5,492 nt of DNA, from the NCBI GenBank assembly GCA_050697195.1, contig JBOGZL010000278.1:1-5492 (forward strand). The letters are read 5' to 3'. Of this stretch, positions 4,940-5,492 are shown piece by piece (position 1 is the stretch's first letter; every line of letters starts with the position of its first letter). The stretch is from DASPWW01 sp050697195 (GTDB lineage: Bacteria; Actinomycetota; Thermoleophilia; Solirubrobacterales; 70-9). The notes beneath the pieces are model-generated. The model did not search any database. It was not told the origin of the DNA and saw only the letters and a list, made by a program, of their open reading frames with translations. The position numbers and the translations under genes were made by a program.

Positions 4940-5492
4940 CTAGCTTCGGAGGGCGGTGGCGATTCGCGTCACGACGGCCGCGGGATCATCCGTCAGCTGG
5001 CGCCAGTTGACCTCCGGGTGCGGGAGCTCGGTCGCCCTGATCAGGGCAAGGAAGCGCTCCTCCGCCTCTGAGCGGGTCAGGGCGGGCGAGGCGTCGGGGT
5101 CGAGAAGGGGGCGAAGCGCAGGGACTCCGGGTCGGGGGCCGACGCGGGCAAGCAGGGAGAGCAGCTCGCTGCGGCGCACGAGGTGCCGCGCCTGTGCCTC
5201 GGCGAGGGCGCGCTCGAGCTCACGTGGGGCGACCACGGCTGAGAGATCGAGGATCGTCCGCGCCGGGGCCGTCACCGGGATCCCGCCGAGCTTGAGAACG
5301 TCACGCCGGTCGAGGGCAACTACGCGGTGGACACAAATCCCGTCGGTGCGCCGACAGTCGCGACCCGGGACGGTGACGTCGATCACCTCGGGTGCAACGG
5401 GGAGCAGCTTCCAGAGGCCGGCGGCGGCGCAATGGCTCACCACGGCACCGGGCCCGCACGCGAGAACCGCGCCGAGTTCGCGTGCTCCCGGG
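4940..5492 (-). CDS. AbiEi/DUF559-type protein, 5' end outside the window, nuclease-like core apparently deleted
   Basis: The minus frame is open from the right edge to TAG 4942-4940, with 183 residues visible. A GTG at 5443 is in frame, but family-like sequence (ELGAVLACGPGAVVSH) continues upstream of it, so the true start and the expected N-terminal winged helix are outside. Seen: VSHCAAAGLW, the middle domain with IDVTVPGRD, GICVHR, and GIPVTAPARTILDLSAV, the ELERALAEAQ helix, and then PALTRSEAEERFLALI, which normally leads into a C-terminal DUF559/Vsr-like PD-(D/E)XK region. Here that region is missing: LPHPEVN (to visible residue 162) is followed directly by WRQLTDDPAAVVTRIATAL, which resembles the very end of full-length relatives. 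About 80 residues, including the acidic and His positions, would be lost. Members are common in actinobacteria, often annotated as type IV antitoxin-like; no partner toxin gene is visible. Function unknown. Confidence 0.75.
   Translation of the reverse strand, partial: PGARELGAVLACGPGAVVSHCAAAGLWKLLPVAPEVIDVTVPGRDCRRTDGICVHRVVALDRRDVLKLGGIPVTAPARTILDLSAVVAPRELERALAEAQARHLVRRSELLSLLARVGPRPGVPALRPLLDPDASPALTRSEAEERFLALIRATELPHPEVNWRQLTDDPAAVVTRIATALRS
4992..5011. repeat. 20-bp near-perfect palindrome at the DUF559 deletion junction
   Basis: CTGGCGCCAG (4997-5006) is a perfect 10-bp palindrome, extended by GTCA (4992-4995) and TGAC (5008-5011) with a single mismatched pair between them. It spans the codons for N162 and W163 of the visible AbiEi/DUF559-type protein, exactly where its internal domain seems to be missing. 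Confidence 0.45.

Noticed and set aside
4940..5492. Type IV toxin-antitoxin module or other defence island
   Set aside because: Only an AbiEi-like partial gene is visible; no AbiEii nucleotidyltransferase or other defence gene accompanies it, and such proteins are common stand-alone genes in actinobacteria.

Overview
The window is high-GC bacterial DNA (roughly 70% G+C by eye) with GTG/TTG starts, very short intergenic gaps and strong G/C bias at third codon positions. The content fits a high-GC actinobacterium. Two small membrane proteins, a short Rossmann protein and an AbiEi/DUF559-type protein resemble conserved hypothetical proteins I associate with Thermoleophilia (Gaiellales/Solirubrobacterales). 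That placement is from memory, not from a search. There is no tRNA, rRNA, CRISPR array, transposase or integrase in the window.

Layout. Positions 1-1201 (+) hold the 3' part of an OsmC/Ohr-family peroxidase-like gene, then, 16 bp later, a complete classical short-chain dehydrogenase (SDR). Positions 1223-1306 (+) hold a well-formed ribosome binding site, a TTG start and about 28 codons resembling the extreme N-terminus of a class I SAM methyltransferase. The rest of that gene is missing, and its frame runs straight into the antisense of the next gene. Positions 1307-1846 (-) encode a PncA-type nicotinamidase. Its metal ligands and nucleophilic cysteine are intact, but a valine sits where the catalytic lysine is expected. 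Divergent from it, 40 bp away, are a Nudix hydrolase of the CoA-pyrophosphatase type (1887-2480, +) and a small single-pass membrane protein (2492-2776, +).

Positions 2786-3608 (-) carry a two-gene unit: a small membrane-anchored, charged helical protein followed by a short NAD(P)-binding Rossmann protein. A 100-bp divergent spacer with a perfect palindrome separates it from a complete thiolase (3709-4917, +) that most resembles 3-oxoadipyl-CoA/acetyl-CoA thiolases. The right edge (4940-5492, -) is an AbiEi/DUF559-type gene running off the window. Its C-terminus looks as if the nuclease-like core had been removed in frame.

The genes do not form one pathway. They read as ordinary chromosomal housekeeping and metabolic genes: redox stress, NAD+ salvage, CoA/nucleotide clean-up and acyl-CoA metabolism, arranged in short operons. 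I found no convincing new multi-gene system. The observations most worth following are local: the methyltransferase remnant, the PncA Lys-to-Val replacement, and the internally deleted DUF559-type protein with a palindrome at its junction.
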